Positions 19,697-29,463 of a stretch of 64,000 bases of DNA are shown here, piece by piece. Position numbers and translations under genes: made by a program. The stretch is from positions 910,649,655 through 910,713,654 of the forward strand of contig NC_064615.1 in NCBI RefSeq assembly GCF_023898315.1, in the 5' to 3' direction. The first letter of the stretch is position 1. Every line of letters starts with the position of its first letter. Source of the DNA: Schistocerca nitens (Eukaryota; Arthropoda; Insecta; Orthoptera; Acrididae). Below the pieces are notes generated by a model that worked only from the letters and a program-made list of their open reading frames with translations, was not told the DNA's origin and made no database searches.

Positions 19697-22600
19697 TTAC
19701 CCTATACCCATTCTATTAAATATTATTTTAAGCATATTGCCGAAATTTTTGCCATGATTGGGATAGCTGCAGGTTTTCGCGAATTCGATTTCCATAAACA
19801 TCTTGAATTCCAAGTGATCGTCACCACCAAGTTTATTGAAAACATAGCTGGAATAGTTGCCCAGCAACCACATAACTACGTTATTTTTCGCCGGCGGATA
19901 ATATCGCACGTCGGGTCGAGACAACACAGTTGAAGGTATGTTGGCGGTTGTAGTCCTGGTAACAATGGCTATTTTTTCTCTCAGCCAGCCCCAATTTCGT
20001 GCACGTTCTCCGCAGGTATAACGGTGCATAACGGTATCCACCAGTTGACAGCTATGGCAGAGGGTTGTATCACTGAGTCCGATTTTATGCAGCCTCTCAT
20101 TGGTGCTAATCACATCATTGATTGCTTTGTACCATGCAGTTCGAGAGGCTGAAGTAAGGACACGGGAGCTGACATTACGCCATACCACATCCCAGTTGAT
20201 GCCACTGTACTTCGTAACAATTGGATTCGGACCCTCGTGTTGTCGCCAGTATGCCAATATTGCTGGAGCCGCTAAATGTCGAGAATTTAAGAGTTCTCGA
20301 CCGATGTAGCTGCGTGCAAAGTAATAATCTCGGATGTGTTTGAGCTTGTAACTGATGGTCTGAATGTTCAGCGGGGGGTCAAGACTTTGCGGCCTGACGG
20401 CGGTGAATAATTGCGCCGTAATGCCCGAAGGGTAATTGTTAAGAATAGAGACCGTCCTTGTAACATAGAGAGCTGCTGCCTTTTTCTTGATGTCGACTAA
20501 GCCCATCCCTCCGTTTAGGGGGTGGAGTGTTGCAGTTTTGGCAGATACGCGAAAAATTTCCCCGCGCCAAATAAAATTAGTGATCTTCGACATAATATTT
20601 CTAGCAAGTACTGCAGGGAGCGGCAGAAGCTGCGCCATGTAATACGCCTTTGATAAAATACAGGCGTTGATAAGTTGAATACGATCAAATTGGTTGAGGC
20701 TGCGATGGTAATTATCAATTAGGGCACCATTTATTTTACGTGCTACATCCCGCCAGTTAGCCGCTATCATCTTTAGAGAGGACGCCGTCAACATGATCCC
20801 TAGAGCCTTGTGTACTTTGACTTGTGTAGCATAATCAATACGCAAATGCTGGAGGCCACAGAGGTTCAGAAATTTGCTTTTTTGTTCATTTAACTGCGCC
20901 CCTGACGCCAGACAGTATTTCCGAAGTTCAGTCGCTAATATGGTGACATCATCGACATTGCGAATCACCACACCCACATCGTCGGCATAGGCTCCGATTA
21001 CACTTTTTATCCCAGAAATGGTAATCCCAGTGAGTTTCGTCTGCAACTGTTGTAACAGAGGTTCAAGGGAGAGTACAAAAAGCAACATGGACAAGGGGCT
21101 CCCTTGTGGAACCCCTCTGTTGATTTGTATTGGCCGCGTCAGTTGTGAGTTAACGGAAAGATTTGCAGTGATTCCCATGGCCACGTTTTTAATCATGTCA
21201 ATCGTGTTCCGAGAGAAACCCAATCTTTGCATAGTCTCGAGGAGGTATGCGTGATTTACAAGATCAAAAGCTTTAAAAAAATCAAGAAAGATCAGCCCAC
21301 ATTTCATGTTACTAGCGCTCGTTAAAGCAATGACGTCTCGGTAAAAAGCAGCCGTTTGCAGAATTGTTCGTCTAAAGGCACATGTCTGCTGTTGGCCTAT
21401 GATTTTAGCAGTGAGTGGCATGAGTCTCACGTTAATTGCGCGAGCCACGATCTTATAATCAGAGTTTAATAACGAGATTGGTCGGAAATTGTTGATAGTT
21501 TTAGTACCTCTGTTTTTAGGGAGAAGCACAATTTTACATTCCTTAAAGACGGGTGGGACAGACGTTCCTTGCAAGACTTCGTTCACGACTTGAGTAATTT
21601 TGTCCCCGATGATGTGCCAATAGCGCTTGTAAAATTCAACTGGTAAGCCATCAGGGCCAGGGGATTTCTTAAGTGGCGAACTGCAGACGACCTCCAAAAC
21701 ATCTTTATTACTGAAGGCTAACGAGATGGAGTCATTGTCTTCCCTTGTTACGGTAGATGAAATGGCGCTAAACAGTCCATCATAGCAGTCGTCGTGTAGA
21801 GCCGCTGATGCGTAGGTGTTGACATAATAGTCGTGCAGAGCGTTGACAATCTCTCGCTGAGTGTCAATCGTTTTTCCATCCTCGAGTTTCAGGGCATCAA
21901 TAAAAGTCCGCCTCCTGTTCTTTGTATGTGTGACGAGGTGGTACAGAGCGGCTGCTTCATCATCTCTGACCGACGTCACTTTAGATTTTATCTTAAGGCC
22001 GTCCAGTTGCATCCTCTTCAGGCTGATTAATTTTGCCTTTATTTTCCGAATGTCGTCGATTCTGGTAGTCGTCGCGTCCGCACGATCGTACAGGTCCCGT
22101 AAGATTGTGTAATAAAATTCCATCGTCTTTTTGATCTCCGCCGCCCTTTCAATTCCGAAGTACATGATGACATTTCGCAGTTTCGGCTTGGCCTGCAGAG
22201 TCCACCACTCTATAGTGCTACGAAATCTGTTAGTAGCGCGCAAGCACTGCTCCCAAGCTCGACGCACCCCCTCCTCCAGCTCAACATCCGTTAACAAAGA
22301 CACATTCAGGTTCCATTGACTTTTATACCAGCGTGTGGGTTGCGGAAGTAATTTCAGGCACGCGATGACACCACTGTGATCGGAGAAACTGGAGGGGATC
22401 GTCTCTACTTTTAATAAATCAGTCTCGAAAACGTCTGAAACATAAATCCTGTCGATTCTGCTACAGGAATTCGCGACGATGTGCGTGAAGCGGACCAACG
22501 TCGGGTACCGAATTTCCCACGCATCTTTAAGTTTGAGGTCGGTCACGAGGCGCTTTAATTCAGACGAATAATTAAAATTTGGGGACTGATCTTTCCGGGA

Positions 22601-23020
22601 TAAGACACAATTAAAATCACCACCAATGATAAGGCGTCGGGGATTTTTCCTAAATAAATAGAGTATATGTTCCCGAAAAAAAGTAGCGCGTTCTGCTCGA
22701 TAGGTATTACCAGAAGGTGCGTACAAGTTGATGATGGTGACGCCGTAAACGGTGATCCCCACCCCTCTACCCGATTCCAATTTTTCAATCTCAGTAACCG
22801 GAATCCCTTCTCTAATTAAGATTGCGGTCCCCACGCTCGTTTCCGGGGAAAAATTCGTAATTCCGACAAACCCAGGAAGAGTAAAAAGTGGCATGGACAC
22901 CTCCTGTAAAAGTGCTATATCAGTTCCTGACTCATACAGATATTGTTTTAATGCATTCAGTTTCACTTCTGATCTGATTTTATTAATATTGAGGGTCGTG
23001 ATCGTATAAGCCTGTGACAT
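19697..23020 (-). CDS. LINE ORF2: endonuclease-reverse transcriptase
   Basis: 1107 residues from the first ATG (23018-23020) to TAA at 19697-19699. The frame stays open upstream to 23059, but without another ATG. Residues about 1-230 form an APE-type endonuclease: LNIN near 10, LQEV (Glu 40), GGDFN (Asp 135, Asn 137), RIDRIYVS (about 188-195) and SDH (213-215). This nicks target DNA for target-primed reverse transcription. The reverse transcriptase spans about 440-700: SPGPDGLP, FRPISLLNSDYKI, FLDFFKAFD (first catalytic Asp at about 580), GVPQGSPLS and YADD (678-681). The C-terminal part has FIWRG, GGMGLVDI and a Cys-X2-Cys-X7-His-X3-Cys motif at about 988-1003. All catalytic positions I can check are present. 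Same frame as ORF1. Confidence 0.95.
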   Translation of the reverse strand: MSQAYTITTLNINKIRSEVKLNALKQYLYESGTDIALLQEVSMPLFTLPGFVGITNFSPETSVGTAILIREGIPVTEIEKLESGRGVGITVYGVTIINLYAPSGNTYRAERATFFREHILYLFRKNPRRLIIGGDFNCVLSRKDQSPNFNYSSELKRLVTDLKLKDAWEIRYPTLVRFTHIVANSCSRIDRIYVSDVFETDLLKVETIPSSFSDHSGVIACLKLLPQPTRWYKSQWNLNVSLLTDVELEEGVRRAWEQCLRATNRFRSTIEWWTLQAKPKLRNVIMYFGIERAAEIKKTMEFYYTILRDLYDRADATTTRIDDIRKIKAKLISLKRMQLDGLKIKSKVTSVRDDEAAALYHLVTHTKNRRRTFIDALKLEDGKTIDTQREIVNALHDYYVNTYASAALHDDCYDGLFSAISSTVTREDNDSISLAFSNKDVLEVVCSSPLKKSPGPDGLPVEFYKRYWHIIGDKITQVVNEVLQGTSVPPVFKECKIVLLPKNRGTKTINNFRPISLLNSDYKIVARAINVRLMPLTAKIIGQQQTCAFRRTILQTAAFYRDVIALTSASNMKCGLIFLDFFKAFDLVNHAYLLETMQRLGFSRNTIDMIKNVAMGITANLSVNSQLTRPIQINRGVPQGSPLSMLLFVLSLEPLLQQLQTKLTGITISGIKSVIGAYADDVGVVIRNVDDVTILATELRKYCLASGAQLNEQKSKFLNLCGLQHLRIDYATQVKVHKALGIMLTASSLKMIAANWRDVARKINGALIDNYHRSLNQFDRIQLINACILSKAYYMAQLLPLPAVLARNIMSKITNFIWRGEIFRVSAKTATLHPLNGGMGLVDIKKKAAALYVTRTVSILNNYPSGITAQLFTAVRPQSLDPPLNIQTISYKLKHIRDYYFARSYIGRELLNSRHLAAPAILAYWRQHEGPNPIVTKYSGINWDVVWRNVSSRVLTSASRTAWYKAINDVISTNERLHKIGLSDTTLCHSCQLVDTVMHRYTCGERARNWGWLREKIAIVTRTTTANIPSTVLSRPDVRYYPPAKNNVVMWLLGNYSSYVFNKLGGDDHLEFKMFMEIEFAKTCSYPNHGKNFGNMLKIIFNRMGIG

Positions 23021-23059
23021 AATAACAGGATGTCTGAGAGAAGGAGGGATCAACTGCCT

Positions 23060-24601
23060 TTAATTATCCACATCTCCATGCCATTCCATCTTAGTAGCGG
23101 CCGCGGAATTCGTGTCTGGAACGTCACTGAGTTGTTCTCTTGCGTCTTTGTTTTTACTCTTTTTCCGGACAGCATTAACATTGGGCGGCACTCGGATCCT
23201 GTGACGGACACTGTGTAGCACCGCTGCAGTCGGAGGCGTGGGAGGATCTTGGGTGATGTCAAGCTTCTCTCCTGACAAATCTTGCGCCGGGAGCGGAAGC
23301 GCCGAACCCTCTGGCGAGCGATCAGCTGAGCCACCACTGTCACTATCAGCTTGTTTGGCAATACTCGCTGCCCGAAGCTGTTTGTTGTCACTGACAGTCC
23401 CGGGCTGCTGTGTTTGTATACCGTCGCGGAGTTGTTGACATTCATGTTGTTCTGAGGCCAGGGCCGGAACGGCTGCCACGCGTTGTGTACCGTCCGCGCT
23501 TGGAGACACTGTTTGTATACCATCACAGTGAGCCTCGACGTGTGTACTTCCAGCAGACACGTGCGCCACACCTACTTGTTGACCTTCCTGAGTGTGCTGT
23601 TGCGGAAGTTCTGAGACAGGAGCCTGCGGTAACTGAATGGCATCTACGGAAATATCTGCGCTTGAAATTGCCGTAGAAGAATCGGCCACAATCTCTGCAC
23701 CGGTTATAACTTTTGCGTCCGAAGCTGTTCCCCGGACGTCCGGTTCCGCGGTCTCGTGCGTACTGCAGGTGTCATCATCAGAGTCACGGCTGTCACAAGT
23801 TCGACGCCTCTTATTAGTCGTGGCATCGACTTTCGCCGGTGGCTTAGCACCAATATCTCTCCTAACCAGGGCCGGAAACTCTTCAGGGCGAATTACTCGT
23901 AGCTCTTCCGAAGGTACGTCAGAACTAGGGACCTCACGCTCTATCATAGGTTTATCCGCCACTACATCAGCCAACGTAAGCCGTTTACGCTGCTGCAACG
24001 AATTTTTGAGCACAAATATTCGCCTGGGGCAGTCCTGACGCAAGTGACCACTCTCATTACAGATATGGCATGTGGGAGGTTGGCCACTGTAAGTAACGTG
24101 AGCCCTATAGTCACAAACGGTAATATGGGAGGGTATATTCTGCTTTATATGCATTTCTACAGATCGGACGCCACTGAAACATTGTAACCTGTGCTGGTTC
24201 GACCACCGTTCGTTTCGAATCTGCTTGATATCCCCGAATTTAGACAGAACCTCCTTCAGATAACAATTTTCTACTTCAGGAGGTAAGTGAAAGATACGCA
24301 CATTGGTATACTCGACGTCGGCATTGGAAATGAGCACAGTACTTACAGACTCGTCCCGGTGCCGAAAAACAGCTCTCCCTCCGTGTGTCGTCATAATCTT
24401 TTCCAGTAACACAGGATTCAGCAATTTTACAAAGAAACAATATTGCTCGGTATCGTAATACGCAGTGTGCACTTGATCAGAGGTAATCCCAATAACATCC
24501 ACAATCCAATCATGTATCTCCAAGGAACTAGGCTGCACATAACGGGTAGACTTGTCGAAATCAAAACGGAGTGTACACTTTCGCGGAAATAACCTGGACA
24601 T
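23060..24601 (-). CDS. LINE ORF1: gag-like nucleic-acid-binding protein
   Basis: 513 residues from the first ATG (24599-24601) to TAA at 23060-23062. Residues about 100-170 look like a divergent RRM-type fold (VRIFHLPPEVENCYLKEVL, then FGDIKQIRNERW). A single perfect CCHC zinc knuckle, Cys-X2-Cys-X4-His-X4-Cys, sits at 178-191. A basic NKRRR at about 264-267 may be a nuclear localisation signal. The rest is low-complexity, rich in Ser, Gln, Ala and acidic residues, ending in a lysine-rich patch. The family role is binding the element RNA into a particle and escorting it to the nucleus. ORF2 follows in the same frame after one stop codon. Assignment is by motif and position, since the sequence itself is not one I recognise. 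Confidence 0.9.
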   Translation of the reverse strand: MSRLFPRKCTLRFDFDKSTRYVQPSSLEIHDWIVDVIGITSDQVHTAYYDTEQYCFFVKLLNPVLLEKIMTTHGGRAVFRHRDESVSTVLISNADVEYTNVRIFHLPPEVENCYLKEVLSKFGDIKQIRNERWSNQHRLQCFSGVRSVEMHIKQNIPSHITVCDYRAHVTYSGQPPTCHICNESGHLRQDCPRRIFVLKNSLQQRKRLTLADVVADKPMIEREVPSSDVPSEELRVIRPEEFPALVRRDIGAKPPAKVDATTNKRRRTCDSRDSDDDTCSTHETAEPDVRGTASDAKVITGAEIVADSSTAISSADISVDAIQLPQAPVSELPQQHTQEGQQVGVAHVSAGSTHVEAHCDGIQTVSPSADGTQRVAAVPALASEQHECQQLRDGIQTQQPGTVSDNKQLRAASIAKQADSDSGGSADRSPEGSALPLPAQDLSGEKLDITQDPPTPPTAAVLHSVRHRIRVPPNVNAVRKKSKNKDAREQLSDVPDTNSAAATKMEWHGDVDN

Positions 24602-24792
24602 TTCAAACAAGAGCTAGCGGTTGAACCGCTAGAAGAACACAAGAACGAAAATCAAACACGAGATCAATATACACAAAATCAGAACACTTCACGGACAAAG
24701 AGAAAGTTAAGTAGTAATCACGACTTGTAAACACGTGTCGGAACGGAGCACGTAACACGTCCGATCAGCACGGTGTCTCAGGCGCGACTGCT
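24602..24792 (-). promoter_or_regulatory. 5' UTR and probable internal promoter region of the LINE
   Basis: About 190 bp between the array junction and the ORF1 start. Full-length LINEs carry their promoter here; no specific motif can be named. The 5'-most base of the element cannot be fixed exactly because ACGAAACG at 24793-24800 belongs to the array. Confidence 0.55.
24614..24632 (-). promoter_or_regulatory. perfect 9-bp inverted repeat just upstream of ORF1
   Basis: CTAGCGGTT-G-AACCGCTAG: two 9-base arms around one base, realistically a 7-bp stem with a 5-nt loop in RNA. It ends 12 nt before the ORF1 ATG, so it could affect ribosome loading or be bound by ORF1 protein. Confidence 0.6.
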
Positions 24793-25017
24793 ACGAAACG
24801 TGCCTGCGCTGTTAGGACACTAACCAGAGTGGGTAGCTGCATTCATCTCCCTGGCAGTGTCTTGCAGTCCTCCAAGTCTGTTGACCACAGGTGGACAGGT
24901 GTCGCATCTCTCTCGCCGTCACTTGTGGCCGTCATTCATACTTAACGTGCTTTTCTGCAAGCGTCAGTCGAGCAAAGTCGGGACAAGTCGCCTAAGAGGA
25001 GCAACAAAATGGTGGAT

Positions 25018-25089
25018 TTCCGGTACCGGGAATCGAACCCGGGCCTCCTGGGTGAGAGCCAGGTATCCTAGCCACTAGACGACACCGGA
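25018..25089 (-). tRNA. tRNA-Glu(CTC)
   Basis: Unit 15, short flank. First intact gene right of the LINE; its unit has no His. Confidence 0.97.
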
Positions 25090-25363
25090 TAACGACACAC
25101 GCACTCCTCCAACAAACACGGTGAGCGTCCACCCGCTACTTGACGACAACTGCAAAAATTAACGCTTCCACTTCGTAGAACGGCATGCTCTGGACGTATC
25201 TCGTGGAGACGAACGCCAGCAATCATGAGACCAAACTGCGCCGGTGAATCCTGTTGTTACACCGCGCACTGTGCTACGACAGTTTAAGAGAGCGACGCTC
25301 ACGCTTTGCTGCGCTATTTCCTTCGCGGGAAATCAGTGCTCCTGTTTTCGAGACAGAAAACGT

Positions 25364-25445
25364 TGGCAGCGGTGGGATTCGAACCCACGCCTCCGAAGAG
25401 ACTGGTGCCTGAAACCAGCGCCTTAGACCGCTCGGCCACGCTACC
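25364..25445 (-). tRNA. tRNA-Leu(CAG)
   Basis: Unit 15, only CAG copy. Confidence 0.97.
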
Positions 25446-25525
25446 TACGCGACGCGGCCGCCGCAGGAGCTGCGTTCTACCCCACGAGAACACAGCGCAA
25501 TGGCACAAAAACGAGAAGTAAAAAT

Positions 25526-25607
25526 TGGCAGCGGTGGGATTCGAACCCACGCCTCCGAAGAGACTGGTGCCTTAAACCAGCGCCTTAGACCGCTCGGCCA
25601 CGCTACC
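25526..25607 (-). tRNA. tRNA-Leu(AAG)
   Basis: Unit 15. Confidence 0.97.
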
Positions 25608-25899
25608 TGCGCCAGCGTTCCCCGCGTCTCTAGAAAACAGTGCACGACACAGTTTCCTGTTGTGCTGCGACTCGCTGCTCATGCATCGCACCTCAAACAA
25701 CTGCCCCTTTCGACTATAGATTTAACCTCTCAGGCAGCTACCCACGCCCTGGGGCGGCCGAATTTCTTGTTGCTGATAATGAAATGGTAGTGCAACCTGC
25801 GGCGTGCGGAACATGAGTGTAAAGTGATGAGAGCATTGTGATTTCAAACACTGGGTGACGATCATGATTGCAGCAACAGCAAGGCAAAACCTTCAAAAT

Positions 25900-25971
25900 T
25901 GCCGTGACCAGGATTCGAACCTGGGTTTTTGCGGCCACAACGCAATGTCCTAACCACTAGACGATCACGGC
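25900..25971 (-). tRNA. tRNA-His(GTG)
   Basis: Unit 16. Confidence 0.97.
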
Positions 25972-26313
25972 CGCGGAGGCGCCCGGGGAAGCAGTTCTCG
26001 CGACTGCACCCGCCCGGTACACAGCAAAGCTCAGCCCACTGCGTCAGACGCGATCTCCATTATATGTATACGGGCAAACGAAACGTGCCTGCGCTGTTAG
26101 GACACTAACCAGAGTGGGTAGCTGCATTCATCTCCCTGGCAGTGTCTTGCAGTCCTCCAAGTCTGTTGACCACAGGTGGACAGGTGTCGCATCTCTCTCG
26201 CCGTCACTTGTGGCCGTCATTCATACTTAACGTGCTTTTCTGCAAGCGTCAGCGTAGCGTCAGTCGAGCAAAGTCGGGACAAGTCGCCTAAGAGGAGCAA
26301 CAAAATGGTGGAT

Positions 26314-26385
26314 TTCCGGTACCGGGAATCGAACCCGGGCCTCCTGGGTGAGAGCCAGGTATCCTAGCCACTAGACGACACCGGA
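26314..26385 (-). tRNA. tRNA-Glu(CTC)
   Basis: Unit 16, long flank. Confidence 0.97.
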
Positions 26386-26659
26386 TAACGACACACGCAC
26401 TCCTCCAACAAACACGGTGAGCGTCCACCCGCTACTTGACGACAACTGCAAAAATTAACGCTTCCACTTCGTAGAACGGCATGCTCTGGACGTATCTCGT
26501 GGAGACGAACGCCAGCAATCATGAGACCAAACTGCGCCGGTGAATCCTGTTGTTACACCGCGCACTGTGCTACGACAGTTTAAGAGAGCGACGCTCACGC
26601 TTTGCTGCGCTATTTCCTTCGCGGGAAATCAGTGCTCCTGTTTTCGAGACAGAAAACGT

Positions 26660-26741
26660 TGGCAGCGGTGGGATTCGAACCCACGCCTCCGAAGAGACTG
26701 GTGCCTGAAACCAGCGCCTTAGACCGCTCGGCCACGCTACC
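26660..26741 (-). tRNA. tRNA-Leu(CAG)
   Basis: Unit 16, first Leu. Confidence 0.97.
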
Positions 26742-26821
26742 TACGCGACGCGGCCGCCGCAGGAGCTGCGTTCTACCCCACGAGAACACAGCGCAATGGC
26801 ACAAAAACGAGAAGTAAAAAT

Positions 26822-26903
26822 TGGCAGCGGTGGGATTCGAACCCACGCCTCCGAAGAGACTGGTGCCTGAAACCAGCGCCTTAGACCGCTCGGCCACGCT
26901 ACC
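26822..26903 (-). tRNA. tRNA-Leu(CAG)
   Basis: Unit 16, second Leu. Confidence 0.97.
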
Positions 26904-26983
26904 TACGCGACGCGGCCGCCGCAGGAGCTGCGTTCTACCCCACGAGAACACAGCGCAATGGCACAAAAACGAGAAGTAAAAAT

Positions 26984-27065
26984 TGGCAGCGGTGGGATTC
27001 GAACCCACGCCTCCGAAGAGACTGGTGCCTTAAACCAGCGCCTTAGACCGCTCGGCCACGCTACC
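26984..27065 (-). tRNA. tRNA-Leu(AAG)
   Basis: Unit 16; 5' flank change gccaacg for gccagcg, shared only with unit 17. Confidence 0.97.
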
Positions 27066-27357
27066 TGCGCCAACGTTCCCCGCGTCTCTAGAAAACAGTG
27101 CACGACACAGTTTCCTGTTGTGCTGCGACTCGCTGCTCATGCATCGCACCTCAAACAACTGCCCCTTTCGACTATAGATTTAACCTCTCAGGCAGCTACC
27201 CACGCCCTGGGGCGGCCGAATTTCTTGTTGCTGATAATGAAATGGTAGTGCAACCTGCGGCGTGCGGAACATGAGTGTAAAGTGATGAGAGCATTGTGAT
27301 TTCAAACACTGGGTGACGATCATGATTGCAGCAACAGCAAGGCAAAACCTTCAAAAT

Positions 27358-27429
27358 TGCCGTGACCAGGATTCGAACCTGGGTTTTTGCGGCCACAACG
27401 CAATGTCCTAACCACTAGACGATCACGGC
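27358..27429 (-). tRNA. tRNA-His(GTG)
   Basis: Unit 17. Confidence 0.97.
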
Positions 27430-27771
27430 CGCGGAGGCGCCCGGGGAAGCAGTTCTCGCGACTGCACCCGCCCGGTACACAGCAAAGCTCAGCCCACTGC
27501 GTCAGACGCGATCTCCATTATATGTATACGGGCAAACGAAACGTGCCTGCGCTGTTAGGACACTAACCAGAGTGGGTAGCTGCATTCATCTCCCTGGCAG
27601 TGTCTTGCAGTCCTCCAAGTCTGTTGACCACAGGTGGACAGGTGTCGCATCTCTCTCGCCGTCACTTGTGGCCGTCATTCATACTTAACGTGCTTTTCTG
27701 CAAGCGTCAGCGTAGCGTCAGTCGAGCAAAGTCGGGACAAGTCGCCTAAGAGGAGCAACAAAATGGTGGAT

Positions 27772-27843
27772 TTCCGGTACCGGGAATCGAACCCGGGCCT
27801 CCTGGGTGAGAGCCAGGTATCCTAGCCACTAGACGACACCGGA
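27772..27843 (-). tRNA. tRNA-Glu(CTC)
   Basis: Unit 17, long flank. Confidence 0.97.
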
Positions 27844-28117
27844 TAACGACACACGCACTCCTCCAACAAACACGGTGAGCGTCCACCCGCTACTTGACGA
27901 CAACTGCAAAAATTAACGCTTCCACTTCGTAGAACGGCATGCTCTGGACGTATCTCGTGGAGACGAACGCCAGCAATCATGAGACCAAACTGCGCCGGTG
28001 AATCCTGTTGTTACACCGCGCACTGTGCTACGACAGTTTAAGAGAGCGACGCTCACGCTTTGCTGCGCTATTTCCTTCGCGGGAAATCAGTGCTCCTGTT
28101 TTCGAGACAGAAAACGT

Positions 28118-28199
28118 TGGCAGCGGTGGGATTCGAACCCACGCCTCCGAAGAGACTGGTGCCTGAAACCAGCGCCTTAGACCGCTCGGCCACGCTACC
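28118..28199 (-). tRNA. tRNA-Leu(CAG)
   Basis: Unit 17, first of three CAG copies. Confidence 0.97.
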
Positions 28200-28279
28200 T
28201 ACGCGACGCGGCCGCCGCAGGAGCTGCGTTCTACCCCACGAGAACACAGCGCAATGGCACAAAAACGAGAAGTAAAAAT

Positions 28280-28361
28280 TGGCAGCGGTGGGATTCGAAC
28301 CCACGCCTCCGAAGAGACTGGTGCCTGAAACCAGCGCCTTAGACCGCTCGGCCACGCTACC
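28280..28361 (-). tRNA. tRNA-Leu(CAG)
   Basis: Unit 17, second CAG copy. Confidence 0.97.
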
Positions 28362-28441
28362 TACGCGACGCGGCCGCCGCAGGAGCTGCGTTCTACCCCA
28401 CGAGAACACAGCGCAATGGCACAAAAACGAGAAGTAAAAAT

Positions 28442-28523
28442 TGGCAGCGGTGGGATTCGAACCCACGCCTCCGAAGAGACTGGTGCCTGAAACCAGCGCC
28501 TTAGACCGCTCGGCCACGCTACC
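28442..28523 (-). tRNA. tRNA-Leu(CAG)
   Basis: Unit 17, third CAG copy, found in no other unit here. Confidence 0.97.
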
Positions 28524-28603
28524 TACGCGACGCGGCCGCCGCAGGAGCTGCGTTCTACCCCACGAGAACACAGCGCAATGGCACAAAAACGAGAAGTAAA
28601 AAT

Positions 28604-28685
28604 TGGCAGCGGTGGGATTCGAACCCACGCCTCCGAAGAGACTGGTGCCTTAAACCAGCGCCTTAGACCGCTCGGCCACGCTACC
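28604..28685 (-). tRNA. tRNA-Leu(AAG)
   Basis: Unit 17. Confidence 0.97.
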
Positions 28686-28977
28686 TGCGCCAACGTTCCC
28701 CGCGTCTCTAGAAAACAGTGCACGACACAGTTTCCTGTTGTGCTGCGACTCGCTGCTCATGCATCGCACCTCAAACAACTGCCCCTTTCGACTATAGATT
28801 TAACCTCTCAGGCAGCTACCCACGCCCTGGGGCGGCCGAATTTCTTGTTGCTGATAATGAAATGGTAGTGCAACCTGCGGCGTGCGGAACATGAGTGTAA
28901 AGTGATGAGAGCATTGTGATTTCAAACACTGGGTGACGATCATGATTGCAGCAACAGCAAGGCAAAACCTTCAAAAT

Positions 28978-29049
28978 TGCCGTGACCAGGATTCGAACCT
29001 GGGTTTTTGCGGCCACAACGCAATGTCCTAACCACTAGACGATCACGGC
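28978..29049 (-). tRNA. tRNA-His(GTG)
   Basis: Unit 18. Confidence 0.97.
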
Positions 29050-29391
29050 CGCGGAGGCGCCCGGGGAAGCAGTTCTCGCGACTGCACCCGCCCGGTACAC
29101 AGCAAAGCTCAGCCCACTGCGTCAGACGCGATCTCCATTATATGTATACGGGCAAACGAAACGTGCCTGCGCTGTTAGGACACTAACCAGAGTGGGTAGC
29201 TGCATTCATCTCCCTGGCAGTGTCTTGCAGTCCTCCAAGTCTGTTGACCACAGGTGGACAGGTGTCGCATCTCTCTCGCCGTCACTTGTGGCCGTCATTC
29301 ATACTTAACGTGCTTTTCTGCAAGCGTCAGCGTAGCGTCAGTCGAGCAAAGTCGGGACAAGTCGCCTAAGAGGAGCAACAAAATGGTGGAT

Positions 29392-29463
29392 TTCCGGTAC
29401 CGGGAATCGAACCCGGGCCTCCTGGGTGAGAGCCAGGTATCCTAGCCACTAGACGACACCGGA
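29392..29463 (-). tRNA. tRNA-Glu(CTC)
   Basis: Unit 18, long flank. Confidence 0.97.

Larger units (their letters stand above)
19260..24792 (-). mobile_element. full-length Tx1/L1-like non-LTR retrotransposon in the tRNA array
   Basis: Minus-strand element of about 5.5 kb: 5' UTR (24602-24792), ORF1 (23060-24601), ORF2 (19697-23020), 3' UTR (about 19441-19696) and an interrupted A-rich tail (19260-19440). Both ORFs are open, with APE-type endonuclease and reverse transcriptase motifs intact, so it looks young and possibly active. The RT block with DYKIVARAI and the GGMGLVDI/FIWRG region resemble the Tx1 branch of the L1 superfamily. Members of that group are known for inserting into multicopy RNA genes or simple repeats. 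No RNase H domain is visible. The 3' end lies in the D-arm of tRNA-Leu(CAG). The 5' end joins the array in the His-Glu gap, so no target-site duplication can be seen. Confidence 0.93.

Noticed and set aside
20100-24038. Plus-strand and alternate-frame open frames inside the LINE
   Set aside because: They overlap ORF1 and ORF2 in other frames, show no domain, and are fully explained as shadows of the two real ORFs.
23050-24610. TTG as start codon of ORF1 (24610) and ORF2 (23053)
   Set aside because: In a eukaryotic element the first ATG is the better choice: 24601 for ORF1 and 23020 for ORF2. The TTG extensions add only 3 and 11 residues before recognised domains.
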